Assembly: GCF_001708445.1 (NCBI RefSeq)
Contig: NZ_CP015637.1
Span: forward strand, 1,303,001 to 1,367,000
Length of the DNA stretch: 64,000 bases
Direction: 5' to 3'
Source of the DNA: Pseudomonas fluorescens
GTDB lineage: Bacteria > Pseudomonadota > Gammaproteobacteria > Pseudomonadales > Pseudomonadaceae
In this document: in pieces, positions 63,931 through 64,000 of the stretch
Layout of the letters: each line of letters opens with the position of its first letter
Numbering within the stretch: position 1 is the stretch's first letter
Translations under genes and position numbers: made by a program
Notes under the pieces: model-generated
Told to the model about the DNA's origin: nothing
Seen by the model: the letters and a program-made list of their open reading frames with translations, nothing else
The model's database searches: none

Positions 63931-64000
63931 ATGGGTTTCAATCTTTCCGAATGGGCGTTGCGTAATCGCCAGATCGTACTGTTCCTGATGATACTTCTGG
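63931..64000 (+). CDS. RND efflux transporter, N-terminal fragment cut by window edge (MexK-like)
   Basis: Only the first 23 codons are in the window: MGFNLSEWALRNRQIVLFLM and on. This is the cytoplasmic start and first membrane helix typical of MexK-type RND pumps. The gene starts 6 bases after the adaptor stop and continues beyond 64000. Confidence 0.85.
   Translation, partial: MGFNLSEWALRNRQIVLFLMILL

Overview
The window is chromosomal DNA from a Pseudomonas of the fluorescens group. The evidence is the high GC content, the three families of Pseudomonas REP/REPIN repeats, and gene orders that, from memory, match P. aeruginosa PAO1: recA-recX, erdR-dgkA, finR-fpr, and wspABCDEFR-prfB-lysS through lptF, ppc, adk and rsmJ to a mexL/mexJ/mexK-like locus. 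No tRNA, rRNA, CRISPR array, integrase or intact insertion sequence was seen.

Region 1 (1-7.5 kb) is the right end of a P2-like contractile-tail cluster directly upstream of cinA-recA. It holds the end of a tail fibre gene and its chaperone, sheath, tube, a tail chaperone pair joined by a -1 frameshift, a short tape measure, gpU, gpX, gpD, a GH19 endolysin and an Rz spanin gene with Rz1 nested in another frame. No head or DNA-packaging gene is visible. The site next to cinA is where fluorescens-group tailocins usually lie, so a phage-tail bacteriocin is the best reading, although the left part lies outside the window.

Region 2 (7.5-25.6 kb) is core genome: cinA-type amidase, recA with a LexA box, recX, a LOG-family protein, a DTW tRNA-modifying enzyme, the regulator ErdR, dgkA, the divergent finR/fpr pair, trmO, an odd pseudouridine synthase homologue, rimO, kup, an Old Yellow Enzyme and the Tat-exported glucan protein OpgD.

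Region 3 (26.1-34.4 kb) is a polyamine-type operon on the minus strand, resembling E. coli ydcSTUVW: binding protein, ATPase, two permeases and a gamma-aminobutyraldehyde dehydrogenase. A second such dehydrogenase and a LysR regulator lie upstream. REPINs sit between its parts.

Region 4 (35.8-44.3 kb) is the complete Wsp surface-sensing system, ending in the diguanylate cyclase WspR. It is followed by prfB, with its autoregulatory +1 frameshift, and lysS.

Region 5 (47.2-64 kb) holds regulators, lipoproteins, a QEGLA-motif putative metallopeptidase, an LptF-like OmpA protein, ppc, adk, tsaB, several poorly known proteins (one with an internal duplication), rsmJ, and the start of a MexJK-like RND efflux locus cut by the window edge.

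I did not find a clearly new multi-gene system. The most interesting items are the recoding and overlapping-gene signals in the tail cluster, the very short tape measure, the pseudouridine synthase homologue lacking the expected catalytic aspartate, the repeat structures built on REPINs, and a few unassigned proteins.
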